A stretch of DNA of 64,000 bases from JAISGQ01 sp045604965 (GCA_045604965.1 JAZUPB010000025.1:12092-76091), one strand, 5' to 3'. Counted from the first letter of the stretch, positions 50,255 through 59,425 are shown. Numbers and translations are program-made. The notes: generated by a model from the sequence alone, not told the origin.

Positions 50255-51085
50255 ATGGCTTATAAGAAGATACTCACCGTTCAGGACATTTCCTGCGTAG
50301 GGCAGTGCTCACTGACCGTTGCACTTCCAATCCTTTCCGCCTGCGGACTTGAAACCTGTATTCTGCCGTCGGCAGTTCTTTCCACACACACTGCAGGCTT
50401 TTCGGGTTATACCTTCCGCGATCTTACAGATGATATGCCCGCAATCAAGGATCACTGGGTAAAGGAAGGAATAAAGTTCGAGGCGATCTATACAGGCTAT
50501 CTCGGAAGCACAAAACAGATAGATTATGTTGCAGATATATTCGAAGCCACCGGGGCAGAAAACTGCGTAAAGGTAGTTGACCCTGCAATGGCAGATAACG
50601 GCAAGCTATATCCGGGCTTTGACGAAGCTTTTGCAGAGGCTATGAAGGGTCTCTGCGCCAAGGCTGATTATGTTGTGCCTAATATTACCGAAGCCTGTTT
50701 CCTTACAGGTATGGATTACAGGACAGAGTATGACCGTGCATACATTGATGAGATCATAGAAAAGCTGACAGCAATCGGATGCAAAAACATTATTCTTACA
50801 GGTGTTTCCTACGAAAAGGGAAAGACCGGCGTTGCAGTGGTGGAAAAGGGCGAGTATTTCTATTACGAGCACGTTATGCTTCCCAACAGCTGCCACGGCA
50901 CAGGCGATATTTATGCTTCTGCGTTTACAGGAGCTCTTGTCAACGGCAAAAGTGCGTACGAAGCGGCAAAAATTGCAGCGGATTACACTATTGAGTGCAT
51001 AAAGGCTACTGCCGAGGAAGAGAATCACTGGTACGGAGCGAAGTTTGAACCGGTGCTCTATAAGCTTATTGAGAGTTTGAGGTAG
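50255..51085 (+). CDS. pdxY: Pyridoxal/pyridoxamine kinase
   Basis: A 276-aa kinase of the PdxK/PdxY ribokinase-like family. The start KKILTVQDISCVGQCSLTVA, the substrate-side GLETCILPSAVLSTHTAGFSG (in part), VDPAMADNGKLY, VPNITEACFLTG and the catalytic NSCHGTGDIYASAF define it. It phosphorylates vitamin B6 vitamers to the PLP form, supplying the cofactor for CysK, SHMT-type enzymes and MocR proteins. TGAGGTGAAACAAT is the ribosome site. Confidence 0.93.
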   Translation: MAYKKILTVQDISCVGQCSLTVALPILSACGLETCILPSAVLSTHTAGFSGYTFRDLTDDMPAIKDHWVKEGIKFEAIYTGYLGSTKQIDYVADIFEATGAENCVKVVDPAMADNGKLYPGFDEAFAEAMKGLCAKADYVVPNITEACFLTGMDYRTEYDRAYIDEIIEKLTAIGCKNIILTGVSYEKGKTGVAVVEKGEYFYYEHVMLPNSCHGTGDIYASAFTGALVNGKSAYEAAKIAADYTIECIKATAEEENHWYGAKFEPVLYKLIESLR

Positions 51086-51100
51086 ATTGACACCATTTTC

Positions 51101-51128
51101 TTGACTTTTTTGCCTGTTGTGTTATTAT
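51101..51128 (+). promoter_or_regulatory. Predicted promoter of lipoprotein gene at 51163
   Basis: TTGACT (51101-51106), 16-bp spacer, TATTAT (51123-51128). Confidence 0.7.
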
Positions 51129-51162
51129 AGAAGCAATTATTTGACAGGAAAGGACTTTTAGA

Positions 51163-51834
51163 ATGAAAAAGTTTAAGTCAGTTATTGCTATGATACTCGC
51201 GCTGTCCGTTATCCTTTGTTTTGCAAGCTGCGGCAAGAAAAGCGACGCTGAAATGATCAAAGGAAAATGGATCGCTGCGCTGGATCTTACAACATATACA
51301 GAAGCTATTTTCTCAGGTGAAGAAATGGATCTGCGCAAGGAGCTTATCCCTTCGGATACAGACATAAATGCATATCTTGCCTTTGAATTTGACGGTGATA
51401 TGTGCAAATTCTATTTTGATACTGAAAAGACAGAAGAATCTATCGATGCATATCTTGCAAAGCACAGAGAGCTTCTGAAGGAAGATCTTTACAAGCAGTT
51501 CAACGTCGAAGAAATTGGACTTGAAAAGGTCAATGATCAGCTCAAGGATATGGGCGGCGTCACATTGGACGATCTTCTCGATTTCAATGTTGCAATGGTT
51601 AAGTCAAATATTATCGGTGACATAGTCTCCGGAGATACATTAGAAGGCTATTACAAGGTAGAGGAAGGCAAGCTTTATATTGCAGAAAGCAAGCAGAGCC
51701 TCGGCGGTCCAGAGTACTACACTTATTCCTTCGATGATGGCAAGTTCCTTATTGAGGGAGCAAGCGGAGAGACTTTCTTCAGCAATTTTGAGCAGATCGG
51801 AATTAAATTCCCCTTTGCATTTGAGAAAAACTGA
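51163..51834 (+). CDS. Small lipoprotein, paralogue pair member 1
   Basis: A 223-aa secreted lipoprotein: signal KKFKSVIAMILALSVILCF, lipobox FASC. The mature part is mixed alpha/beta with a GKWIAALDLTTYTEA start and a C-terminal module EGYYKVEEGKLYIAESK, seen again in the next gene (EGFYKFEDGKLYIAETE). A lipocalin-like or DUF-type small-ligand or cell-envelope role is possible, but no motif proves it. It has its own promoter and terminator. Confidence 0.78.
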   Translation: MKKFKSVIAMILALSVILCFASCGKKSDAEMIKGKWIAALDLTTYTEAIFSGEEMDLRKELIPSDTDINAYLAFEFDGDMCKFYFDTEKTEESIDAYLAKHRELLKEDLYKQFNVEEIGLEKVNDQLKDMGGVTLDDLLDFNVAMVKSNIIGDIVSGDTLEGYYKVEEGKLYIAESKQSLGGPEYYTYSFDDGKFLIEGASGETFFSNFEQIGIKFPFAFEKN

Positions 51835-51840
51835 TATTTA

Positions 51841-51876
51841 AAAAGAGGGAGCATTAATGCACCCTCTTTTTCTTGA
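51841..51876 (+). terminator. Terminator after first lipoprotein gene
   Basis: AAAAGAGGG (51841-51849) pairs with CCCTCTTTT (51862-51870) with an inner GCATTAATGC palindrome, followed by TCTT. Confidence 0.9.
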
Positions 51877-51900
51877 CAATCATTGAGATTGTGGTAAGAT
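51873..51900 (+). promoter_or_regulatory. Predicted promoter of lipoprotein gene at 51937
   Basis: TTGACA (51873-51878), 16-bp spacer, TAAGAT (51895-51900). The -35 overlaps the tail of the preceding terminator. Confidence 0.7.
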
Positions 51901-51936
51901 TATAACAATCTTAAGAAAAGAAAGGGATATGAAAAA

Positions 51937-52662
51937 ATGAAAAAGTTCAGATCGATTTTAGCGGTTCTTCTGGCAGCAGCAATGATCATTTGCTTCTCCG
52001 GCTGCGCAGCCAAGGAAATTGTCGAAAACCTCGGAGGAAATGTTGAGGACGATAATGCAAAGGCAGTAGGCGAATGGACCTGCTCTGTTGATGTTACAGA
52101 GCTTATGGAGAAAGAACTTGAGGGTGCACTTGCTCAGCTCAGCAGTGTTGGCGGCGAATTAAAGCTTCCAGATACAAAGATCAATGTTTATGTTGTATTT
52201 GATTTTGCTGAAGACAAGTCGTTTGTTTTCTATGTTGATGAGGACGCTACCATTGAGTCTGTAAAGGGCTATGTGGAAGATGTTATGGAATCTATGGTAG
52301 AATGGATGTACGGTGTGTTCGCTGATCAGGGCATAGATCGTGAGACTGCAGATGCTGCATTTACGACCACCTACGGAATGGGAATAAGCGATTATCTCAA
52401 GAGTCTTATGGAGCAGGAAATGGACGCAGAGACTATGGCAGAGGCTTTCTCGCAGATCGAGAACGTTGAGGGCTTCTACAAGTTCGAGGACGGTAAGCTT
52501 TACATTGCAGAGACCGAGGAAGGCCTTGCAGAGTGCGAAGAGTATCTCGGTTACACCATCGAAGGTGATGTTCTTACCATCAACGAAGGAAATGCAGGAG
52601 ACGCATTTGGTGCATTTGAGGAAATGGGTATGGAGCTTCCCCTCGTATTCGAAAGAAACTAA
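51937..52662 (+). CDS. Small lipoprotein, paralogue pair member 2
   Basis: A 241-aa lipoprotein: signal KKFRSILAVLLAAAMIICF, lipobox FSGC. The mature protein is strongly acidic. It shares order and motifs with the gene at 51163 (GEWTCSVDVTELMEKEL; KINVYVVFDFAED; EGFYKFEDGKLYIAE; a PLVFERN end against PFAFEKN), so the two are tandem duplicates that have diverged. GAAAGGGATATG precedes the ATG. Unknown function at the outer face of the membrane. Confidence 0.78.
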   Translation: MKKFRSILAVLLAAAMIICFSGCAAKEIVENLGGNVEDDNAKAVGEWTCSVDVTELMEKELEGALAQLSSVGGELKLPDTKINVYVVFDFAEDKSFVFYVDEDATIESVKGYVEDVMESMVEWMYGVFADQGIDRETADAAFTTTYGMGISDYLKSLMEQEMDAETMAEAFSQIENVEGFYKFEDGKLYIAETEEGLAECEEYLGYTIEGDVLTINEGNAGDAFGAFEEMGMELPLVFERN

Positions 52663-52674
52663 TTGTTTATAAAG

Positions 52675-52708
52675 AAAAAGACCGACTGTAAGTCGGTCTT
52701 TTTCTTTA
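52675..52708 (+). terminator. Terminator after second lipoprotein gene
   Basis: AAAAAGACCGACT and AGTCGGTCTTTTT pair around GTA, followed by CTTT. Confidence 0.93.
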
Positions 52709-52730
52709 CGTGGACAATAATTTTTACACT

Positions 52731-52760
52731 TTGCTATTTAAATCACAAAAGTAATATGAT
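52731..52760 (+). promoter_or_regulatory. rimO: Predicted promoter of rimO operon
   Basis: TTGCTA (52731-52736), 18-bp spacer, TATGAT (52755-52760). Confidence 0.5.
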
Positions 52761-52799
52761 ATACTTAATCTGTACACGTTATAAATAGGAGTGCTGCAA

Positions 52800-54128
52800 T
52801 TGATATACAAAGTAGGTATGGTCAGCCTTGGATGTCCCAAAAATCAGGTTGACGCTGAAATAATGCTTGAAAAGCTTCGCCAGGGCGGATACAAGCTGGT
52901 AGAAGATGCCGCAATGGGCGATATTGCTATAATAAACACCTGCGGCTTTATAGAAAGCGCAAAGGCTGAATCAATAGAAGAGATACTTGAGATATCGAGA
53001 CTCAAGGCAGAAGGAAAGATCAAGGGTGTTATCGCAACAGGCTGTCTTGCCGAACGATACAGAAATGATGTGCTGGAAGAGATACCGGAGCTCGACGGTG
53101 TGGTAGGTATCGGCGCAAACGACAGGATCTGCGAGGCTGTGGAAAGAGTTCTGGCAGGTGAAAGAGTGGCTCTTTTCGGAGAAAAGGATGAAATGCCTCT
53201 CGAAGGAAAGCGAGTACTGACAAATCTTCCTTATTATGCATATCTTAAAATAGCAGACGGCTGTGACAACTGCTGTACATACTGCGCAATACCCCTTATC
53301 AGAGGCAGAATGAGAAGCAGGACTATGGAAAGCATCATAGAAGAGGCTGAAAGTTTGGCGCGCGACGGTATAAAGGAGCTTGTTATTGTAGCTCAGGATA
53401 CTACACGTTACGGCGAAGACCTTTACGGAAAAGCTGCACTTCCCGAGCTTCTCAATAAGCTTTGCGAAATAGATGGAGTAGAGTGGATACGTTTGCTGTA
53501 CTGCTATCCCGACAGAGTGACAGATGAACTGCTTGATGTTATGGCATCACAGCCAAAAATCTGCAAGTATATGGATATCCCGATGCAGCACGCCAACGGC
53601 GACGTGCTCAAGGCAATGAACCGTAGGGGAGATGCAAAGTCTCTGCTTTCGCTTATAGAACATATACGTGAAAAAGTTCCGGGAATAACCCTTCGAACCA
53701 CAATGATGGTGGGGTTCCCCGGTGAAACAAGAAAGCAGTTTATGGAACTGGCAGAATTTGTCAGAAGCGCAAAATTTGAGCGTCTCGGATGCTTTATCTG
53801 GTCTGCTGAAGAGGACACACCTGCATATGATTTCCCTGACAGGGTGAGCGAAACCGAAGCACAGCGCCGCTACGATATCATAATGAATGAGCAGTCGAGA
53901 GTAGTGGACGAATGGGTAGAAAAAATGCAGGGCAAAGAGATAGCAGTTATCACAGAGGGTTTTGACCGATTGGCTGAATGCTGTTTTGGCAGAAGCGCTG
54001 CTGATGCCCCGGACATAGACGGAAAAATTTTCTTCACTACAGGAGGAAGAAAACTTACCGTCGGTGATATGGTAACAGTAAGGATTACGGACAATATGGA
54101 CTGTGATCTTATAGGCGAAATGATATAG
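52800..54128 (+). CDS. rimO: Ribosomal protein S12 methylthiotransferase
   Basis: A 442-aa radical-SAM methylthiotransferase. The N-terminal UPF0004 domain starts VGMVSLGCPKNQVDAEIML and has CGF and TGCLAERY cysteines; the radical-SAM cluster is in DGCDNCCTYCAIPLIRG; a TRAM domain closes the protein. RimO attaches a methylthio group to Asp 88/89 of S12. TTG 52800 is chosen because AGGAG is 7 bp upstream; a GTG at 52791 overlaps that site. pgsA follows after 18 bp. Confidence 0.95.
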   Translation: MIYKVGMVSLGCPKNQVDAEIMLEKLRQGGYKLVEDAAMGDIAIINTCGFIESAKAESIEEILEISRLKAEGKIKGVIATGCLAERYRNDVLEEIPELDGVVGIGANDRICEAVERVLAGERVALFGEKDEMPLEGKRVLTNLPYYAYLKIADGCDNCCTYCAIPLIRGRMRSRTMESIIEEAESLARDGIKELVIVAQDTTRYGEDLYGKAALPELLNKLCEIDGVEWIRLLYCYPDRVTDELLDVMASQPKICKYMDIPMQHANGDVLKAMNRRGDAKSLLSLIEHIREKVPGITLRTTMMVGFPGETRKQFMELAEFVRSAKFERLGCFIWSAEEDTPAYDFPDRVSETEAQRRYDIIMNEQSRVVDEWVEKMQGKEIAVITEGFDRLAECCFGRSAADAPDIDGKIFFTTGGRKLTVGDMVTVRITDNMDCDLIGEMI

Positions 54129-54146
54129 CATCAAAGGAGACGCAAA

Positions 54147-54761
54147 ATGAATCTTCCCAATAAACTTACATTATTAAGAATGATACTTGTTCCGGTGGTA
54201 GTGGTTCTGATACTTGTTGAATTCCCCTTCCACTGGCTTGCTGCAGGAATTATATTCGGTATTGCATCAATTACCGATGCTTTGGACGGAAACATAGCAA
54301 GAAAGCGCGGACTGGTAACAGACTTTGGCAAGCTTATGGACCCCATTGCGGATAAACTGCTTGTAATATCGGCATTTGTGTGCTTTATAACTGTTGCACT
54401 TCCGACTCCTGAGCTTGGAGTTGCCTGTTCACCCTGGGTGGTAATAATCATTCTTGCAAGAGAATTTCTTGTTACCAGCGCACGTATGATATACGCAGAG
54501 CGCGGTATTGTAATAGCAGCCAATATCTGGGGCAAACTCAAAACTGTTATACAGATAGCTTCCATTGTAACGGTGTTTGTAATAATGTTTGCACTGGAAG
54601 TTATTCAGATGATCGGTATTTCAGCAGAGATACTCAGCACTATAAATCTTGTCGCAAGTATAGTAATAATAGTTGTCACCTGGCTTTCCGCACTTATCAC
54701 GGTCATTTCGGGCGCTACATATCTTTATCAGTGCCGCGATCTGCTTCGTGACGCAAAATAA
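54147..54761 (+). CDS. pgsA: CDP-diacylglycerol-glycerol-3-phosphate 3-phosphatidyltransferase
   Basis: A 204-aa membrane enzyme with the CDP-alcohol phosphotransferase motif DALDGNIARKRG with the following FGKLMDPIADK, whose Asp residues bind metal and CDP-DAG. About five membrane helices are seen. It makes phosphatidylglycerol phosphate, the precursor of PG and cardiolipin. AAAGGAGACGCAAA is the ribosome site. Cotranscribed with rimO upstream and the Pro/Glu-rich protein and cysE downstream. Confidence 0.95.
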   Translation: MNLPNKLTLLRMILVPVVVVLILVEFPFHWLAAGIIFGIASITDALDGNIARKRGLVTDFGKLMDPIADKLLVISAFVCFITVALPTPELGVACSPWVVIIILAREFLVTSARMIYAERGIVIAANIWGKLKTVIQIASIVTVFVIMFALEVIQMIGISAEILSTINLVASIVIIVVTWLSALITVISGATYLYQCRDLLRDAK

Positions 54762-54778
54762 AACGGAGGTAAATGATA

Positions 54779-55369
54779 ATGGCATTCAACAACAGAAAAT
54801 TTCAGAGACTTATGGAAGATGAAAAGAAGAACACTTCAGATTTTGTTGACGAATTTGAGGACGATTTTGACGATGACTTTGACGATGTAGAAGAGGCAGT
54901 GGAAGAGCAGCCTGCCCCTGTCACAGAATTTGAGCCTGAGCCTCAGCCTGAGCCCGAACCTGAACCTCAGCCTGAGCCTCAGCCTGAACCTGAACCTCAG
55001 CCTGAACCTGAACCCGAGCCTGAGCCCGAGCCCGAAATAGTTTTCGCAGCAGTGGAAGAGCCCGTCAAGGAAGAATATGATCCCCACAAGATGTGGCAGG
55101 ATATGGCGGCCCTTGCAATAAAGGCAAAGGCAAGCATTGACGCAGGAGCTTTCTTCCGTGCCAATGATATTGTTACAGTAATGCGTTCTATGCTTGTTGA
55201 AATGATGTGCAGAAAGAACGGCATAGAAGATAATTTCAACGAAAACGCAGATAATCTCAGCGATGAGTGCAAGCAGGACATTTATACAAGCTATGCTGCA
55301 GTTCTCAATGCACAGTCACTTTATAACGCAGTTACAAACATTATGGCTGTGACATACAAATACATCTGA
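54779..55369 (+). CDS. Acidic protein with Pro-Glu-Gln repeat, function unknown
   Basis: A 196-aa soluble protein in three parts: an acidic N-terminus with DEFEDDFDDDFDDVEE, a stretch of about 35 residues built of EP, QP and PEPE units (54931-55036), and an about 100-residue C-terminal helical region starting DPHKMWQDMAALAIKAKASID, which resembles a compact all-alpha domain. ATG 54779 is 9 bp after ACGGAGG; ATG 54773 is too close. The repeat resembles a rigid spacer as in TonB-like or division proteins, though no membrane anchor is seen. Located between pgsA and cysE. Confidence 0.75.
   Translation: MAFNNRKFQRLMEDEKKNTSDFVDEFEDDFDDDFDDVEEAVEEQPAPVTEFEPEPQPEPEPEPQPEPQPEPEPQPEPEPEPEPEPEIVFAAVEEPVKEEYDPHKMWQDMAALAIKAKASIDAGAFFRANDIVTVMRSMLVEMMCRKNGIEDNFNENADNLSDECKQDIYTSYAAVLNAQSLYNAVTNIMAVTYKYI
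54931..55036 (+). repeat. Coding tandem repeat (GAGCCT/CAGCCT/GAACCT hexamers)
   Basis: About 17 hexamer units of the type GAGCCTCAGCCT with G/A and C/T third-base variation encode the Pro-Glu/Gln stretch. It is prone to length change by slippage. Confidence 0.85.
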
Positions 55370-55384
55370 GTCGGAGAATGATAT

Positions 55385-56029
55385 ATGCCCTCTTACAGAA
55401 AAGAACTGATCGATGCGATAATGCAGCGAGACCCGGCGGCACGCAGCCGATTTGAAGTGCGCTCCCTTTATCCCGGATACAAGGCAGTTATGGCACACCG
55501 CCGAGCAGCCTGGTTCTACAAGAGAAAAATGCGCTTTATTGCACGTCTTATAAGCGAGCGAGCCAAGCTTAAGACGGGAATAGAGATACACCCCGGTGCA
55601 AAGATTGGCCGTGCAGTGCTTATCGATCACGGTTACGGCGTAGTTATCGGAGAAACTGCCGAGGTAGGGGATAACTGCACCATTTATCAGGGCGTGACCC
55701 TTGGCGGTACAGGTAAGGATAAGGGCAAGCGCCACCCGACGATTGGAAATAACGTGCTTATCGGTGCAGGCGCAAAGGTCCTCGGACCATTTACTGTGGG
55801 GGACAATGCGCGAATCGCAGCCGGAGCAGTGGTGCTCAGTGCAGTGCCTGCCGAGGCTACTGCTGTCGGTGTTCCCGCAAGAGTGGTTCGTATCGGCGGT
55901 AAGAAAATTAACAGCAGCGATCTTGACCAGATACATTATGCAGACCCTGTATCTCAGGAATTCTGCAGAATGCGTGTTGAACTTGAGCAGCTTGAGCAGC
56001 GCATAAAGGAGCTTGAGGGCTCAAAGTAA
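55385..56029 (+). CDS. cysE: Serine O-acetyltransferase
   Basis: A 214-aa left-handed beta-helix acetyltransferase. The N-terminal helical cap contains HRRAAWFYKRKMRFIARLIS, and the hexapeptide part has IHPGAKIGRAVLIDHGYGVVIGETAEVG, GVTLGGTGKD and AAGAVVLSAVP, typical of CysE/EpsC. The catalytic His is in DHGYG. It makes O-acetylserine, the substrate of CysK at 26295. GTCGGAGAATGATAT lies before the ATG, 15 bp after the preceding gene. Confidence 0.95.
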   Translation: MPSYRKELIDAIMQRDPAARSRFEVRSLYPGYKAVMAHRRAAWFYKRKMRFIARLISERAKLKTGIEIHPGAKIGRAVLIDHGYGVVIGETAEVGDNCTIYQGVTLGGTGKDKGKRHPTIGNNVLIGAGAKVLGPFTVGDNARIAAGAVVLSAVPAEATAVGVPARVVRIGGKKINSSDLDQIHYADPVSQEFCRMRVELEQLEQRIKELEGSK

Positions 56030-56171
56030 TTACGCACTTACGGATGTGAGCAATATGAATATTCACGAGATAATAATCCTGCTCTTTTCGGAACGATGTT
56101 GAAATATATTGCAATAATATGAAATATCACGAAAAGCAAAAGAGAAATTTTAAGAAGAGAGTGGAAATATT

Positions 56172-57581
56172 ATGAAAATATATAATACCCTTACAAGAAG
56201 CAAGGATGAATTCGTGCCTATCGAAGAGGGCAAGGTAAAAATGTATGCCTGCGGTCCTACAGTGTATAATCTTATTCACATAGGCAACGCACGTCCTCTT
56301 ATCGTTTTTGATGCATTCCGCCGTTTCCTTGAATGGAAAGGCTATGAAGTTACCTTTGCACAGAATTTTACAGATGTTGACGACAAGATCATCAACAAGG
56401 CAAACGAAGAGGGCACAGATTTTATGACTGTGTCAGAACGTTATATCGACGAATTCTGGAAGGATGCACAGGGACTTGGCGTAAAGAAAGCCACTATTCA
56501 CCCCAAAGCAACAGAAAATATCGATGAGATCATCAGTATAATCGAAGCTCTTGTTGAGCGCGGTCACGCTTATCAGTCTGGAAGTGACGTTTACTTTGCA
56601 ACAGAGACATTCCCCGAATACGGAAAGCTTTCGAAGATGACTCTTGATGCACTTCTTGACGGTGCAAGTGAGCGTGTGGCTCTTGACGATGTGAAGCGTT
56701 CTCCTGCAGACTTTGCAGTCTGGAAGGGTGCAAAACCCGGTGAGCCTGCATGGGAAAGCCCCTGGGGAATGGGAAGACCCGGCTGGCATATCGAATGCTC
56801 TGCAATGTGCCGCAGATATCTTGGCGAGACTCTTGATATACATGCAGGCGGACAGGATCTTATCTTCCCCCATCACGAGAATGAGATAGCCCAGTCTGAG
56901 TGCGCCAACGGCGTACCTTTCGCACGTTACTGGATGCACAACGGATTTATTACCGTAAACAACGAGAAAATGAGCAAGTCTCTGGGCAACTTCTTTACCG
57001 TCCGCGATGTTGCGGAGAAGTTCGGTTATGAGCCCATCAGAATGATGATGCTTGCAAGCCATTACAGAAGCCCCATCAACTATTCATTTGACGTTATTGA
57101 GCAGAATAAGGCGGCTCTCGCTCGTCTTTACACCTGCCTTTCAAACCTTGAGTTCGTTGTATCCAAGGCTGAAAGCGGCGCAAAGGACGGAGAAGAGGAT
57201 ATAAAGGCAAAGCTGGCAGCTCACAGAACACACTTTGAGCAGGCTCTGGACGATGATTTCAACACCGCAGATGCACTGTCCGCTATTTTTGATCTTGCTC
57301 GTGATATCAACACATACGTATCAACATCCACCAACCCCTCCAAGGAGCTGGCAGAATACGCTCTGGCACTGTTTAACGAGCTTACAGAAGTATTCGGCCT
57401 GCTTTACAACCGCGAGGCAGAGGATGATGTGGACGCTGAGATCGAGGCACTTATCGAGCAGAGACAGGCAGCAAGAAAGGCAAAGAATTTCGCTGAGGCT
57501 GACCGTATCCGCGATGAGCTTAAGGCTCAGGGCATAATTCTTGAAGATACACCTCAGGGCGTAAAGTGGCACAGAAGCTGA
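56172..57581 (+). CDS. cysS: Cysteinyl-tRNA synthetase
   Basis: A 469-aa class I aminoacyl-tRNA synthetase. Zinc/HIGH region: ACGPTVYNLIHIGNARPL; second cysteine in ECSAMCRRYLG; HHENEIAQSE; KMSKS loop in NNEKMSKSLGNF; C-terminal anticodon part ends QGIILEDTPQGVKWHRS. It charges tRNA-Cys. AAGAAGAGAGTGGAAATATT is upstream. The 142-bp gap before it shows no T-box anti-terminator. The cysE-cysS order is common in Bacillota. Confidence 0.97.
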   Translation: MKIYNTLTRSKDEFVPIEEGKVKMYACGPTVYNLIHIGNARPLIVFDAFRRFLEWKGYEVTFAQNFTDVDDKIINKANEEGTDFMTVSERYIDEFWKDAQGLGVKKATIHPKATENIDEIISIIEALVERGHAYQSGSDVYFATETFPEYGKLSKMTLDALLDGASERVALDDVKRSPADFAVWKGAKPGEPAWESPWGMGRPGWHIECSAMCRRYLGETLDIHAGGQDLIFPHHENEIAQSECANGVPFARYWMHNGFITVNNEKMSKSLGNFFTVRDVAEKFGYEPIRMMMLASHYRSPINYSFDVIEQNKAALARLYTCLSNLEFVVSKAESGAKDGEEDIKAKLAAHRTHFEQALDDDFNTADALSAIFDLARDINTYVSTSTNPSKELAEYALALFNELTEVFGLLYNREAEDDVDAEIEALIEQRQAARKAKNFAEADRIRDELKAQGIILEDTPQGVKWHRS

Positions 57582-57582
57582 T

Positions 57583-58506
57583 ATGAGCAAAGTAGTAACA
57601 ATAACCCTGAACCCTGCGTTTGATACGACGCTCGTTCTTGACGGCGTTCATACAGACAGGATAAACCGGCCGATATCTGAAAGCAGAATATCAGCAGGAA
57701 AGGGAATCAATATATCGGAAAGTCTTTCTGTAATGGAATTTCCCAATATCGCGGCAGCGATTGTGGGACGCGACAGTCTTGAAGCCTTTCGCAGACCTCT
57801 TGACGAAAAAGGGATCCACTGCAGATTTGTAATTACAGACGGAGAAGTAAGAGAAAATCTTACGCTTTTATCCGAAGGAAATACAATAAAAATAAACCGT
57901 GCAGGGCATACTGCCGATCCGGATGCGGTGGAGCGTATGAAGGAGCTCATTCGCGATATATGGGAAGATAATGATATCATCGTCTTTTCCGGCAGTGTCC
58001 CGGAGGGAATAGGGGAAGATCAGGTGGACAGCCTGATTTCCTATGCGTCTGAATGCGGATACAAGGTCGTTATTGACAGTGAAGCTATCTCTGCAGAGCG
58101 TCTTGTATCTCTGCGCCCTTGGCTGATAAAGCCCAATGAGCACGAAATTGAGATCATAGTCGGTCATCCCATTGAAGGCGTCGACGAAATGCTTTCCGAA
58201 TGCAGAAAACTTATTTCAGACGGTATAGAACGTATACTTCTCACCCTTGGAGATAAAGGACTTTATCTTATTGACAGGGAAGAAACGGTCCACGCAGTAC
58301 CGCCGAAAACTACAGAGGTAAATACTGTAGGAGCGGGGGACACTGCACTTGCAGGGTATATATATGCATATCTCAACGGTATGACCTCACGTGAATGTGC
58401 TGTATGTGCTGCTGCCTGCGGATGTGCAGTGGTAGAATCACAGCTTCCGTATCTTTCAGATATGCAGAAGGCAACAGAAATAATGAAAAATACAAAGGTA
58501 TATTAA
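57583..58506 (+). CDS. PfkB-family hexose kinase (1-phosphofructokinase/tagatose-6-P kinase-like)
   Basis: A 307-aa kinase. The start VVTITLNPAFDTTLVLD and SAGKGINISESLSVMEF are typical of FruK/LacC/PfkB sugar phosphate kinases; GSVPEGIGEDQVDSLIS and the C-terminal catalytic VNTVGAGDTALAGYIYAYL (Asp base) follow. Substrate may be fructose-1-phosphate or tagatose-6-phosphate; no PTS gene is near. It starts 1 bp after the cysS stop and continues this operon. Confidence 0.88.
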   Translation: MSKVVTITLNPAFDTTLVLDGVHTDRINRPISESRISAGKGINISESLSVMEFPNIAAAIVGRDSLEAFRRPLDEKGIHCRFVITDGEVRENLTLLSEGNTIKINRAGHTADPDAVERMKELIRDIWEDNDIIVFSGSVPEGIGEDQVDSLISYASECGYKVVIDSEAISAERLVSLRPWLIKPNEHEIEIIVGHPIEGVDEMLSECRKLISDGIERILLTLGDKGLYLIDREETVHAVPPKTTEVNTVGAGDTALAGYIYAYLNGMTSRECAVCAAACGCAVVESQLPYLSDMQKATEIMKNTKVY

Positions 58507-58520
58507 GGAGAGTGGCAAAA

Positions 58521-59420
58521 ATGGCAGTTACCGTAAGTGCAGTCGATTATCTGCGCTTTGGAAAGTGTGTCCGCATTGCAAATGAGAGCGCAGAATTACT
58601 TGTTACCGTAGATGTTGGCCCCCGTATTATTTCCTATCGTAAGATAGATGGAGAAAATCTTTTCTTCAACGACCTCGACGGAAAGAACGTGGTAACAGAG
58701 CCTTCTATTATGGAGACCTTTGGAAAGCCGGCATACGAGCTTTGGGGCGGTCACAGAATGTGGGCAACTCCTGAGAGTATGCCGCTTAGCTACTATCCCG
58801 ATAATGAGCCTGTTGCGTGGGAACAGAACCGAAACAGCGTAATATTTACTGCAAACCCGCAGCCTGTCACTGACTGGCAGTTTACAATGACTGTTACTTT
58901 GGCTGACAGCGGTCCTGAAGTAGTTGTAAAGATGGATATAAAGAACCTTCGTGATGAGGTTCGTACAGCAGGTGCATGGGGTATAACTCAGATGCGTAAG
59001 GGCGGACTTGCTATCTGTCCTATGAATCAGGATATGAGCCTTTGTCCTTTGCCCGATAAAATGATCGCATTCTGGCCGTATTGCGATATGAACGACAAGA
59101 GATTCTCCTTCGGCAAAAATTGCTATAAGCTTCAGCATATAGACGAAATAAAAGGCGGATTCAAGTGCGGAATAAACAGTACCGCAGGCTGGATGGCATA
59201 TGCAACCAAAGGCGAAGTCTTTGTGAAGAAGGCTGTATATGAAGCAGATGCTCTCTATCCTGACTTCGGATGCAGCATCGAAACCTATGTAGACGGTTTT
59301 ATGCTTGAGGCAGAGAGCCTTTGCCCGATGAAGAAAATAGGAAAAAATGAAAGCGTAACTCTCACAGAGATATGGAATATTACCACCTTTGAGGATGAGA
59401 TGCTCAAGCCTTATCTTTGA
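58521..59420 (+). CDS. DUF4380-like, mutarotase-fold protein
   Basis: A 299-aa protein with the beta-rich layout of aldose-epimerase-like DUF4380 members: VTVDVGPRIISYRKIDGENLFF, then YELWGGHRMWATPE, YYPDNEPVAWE and a GAWGITQMRKGG region. In real mutarotases the catalytic His and Glu occupy similar places, but I cannot assign them here. AAGGAGAGTGGCAAAA marks ATG 58521; the longer frame from 58395 overlaps the kinase. Possibly acts on a sugar made or used by the kinase before it. Confidence 0.78.
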   Translation: MAVTVSAVDYLRFGKCVRIANESAELLVTVDVGPRIISYRKIDGENLFFNDLDGKNVVTEPSIMETFGKPAYELWGGHRMWATPESMPLSYYPDNEPVAWEQNRNSVIFTANPQPVTDWQFTMTVTLADSGPEVVVKMDIKNLRDEVRTAGAWGITQMRKGGLAICPMNQDMSLCPLPDKMIAFWPYCDMNDKRFSFGKNCYKLQHIDEIKGGFKCGINSTAGWMAYATKGEVFVKKAVYEADALYPDFGCSIETYVDGFMLEAESLCPMKKIGKNESVTLTEIWNITTFEDEMLKPYL

Positions 59421-59425
59421 TAAAT

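Noticed and set aside
54927..55036. Possible CRISPR or satellite repeat
   Set aside because: Units are 6-bp codon repeats in frame with a coding gene, no spacers, no 28-36 bp repeats; a coding Pro-Glu stretch. No CRISPR array is present in the window.
56030..56171. T-box leader before cysS
   Set aside because: No T-box sequence, specifier loop or terminator/antiterminator pair could be found in the 142-bp gap.
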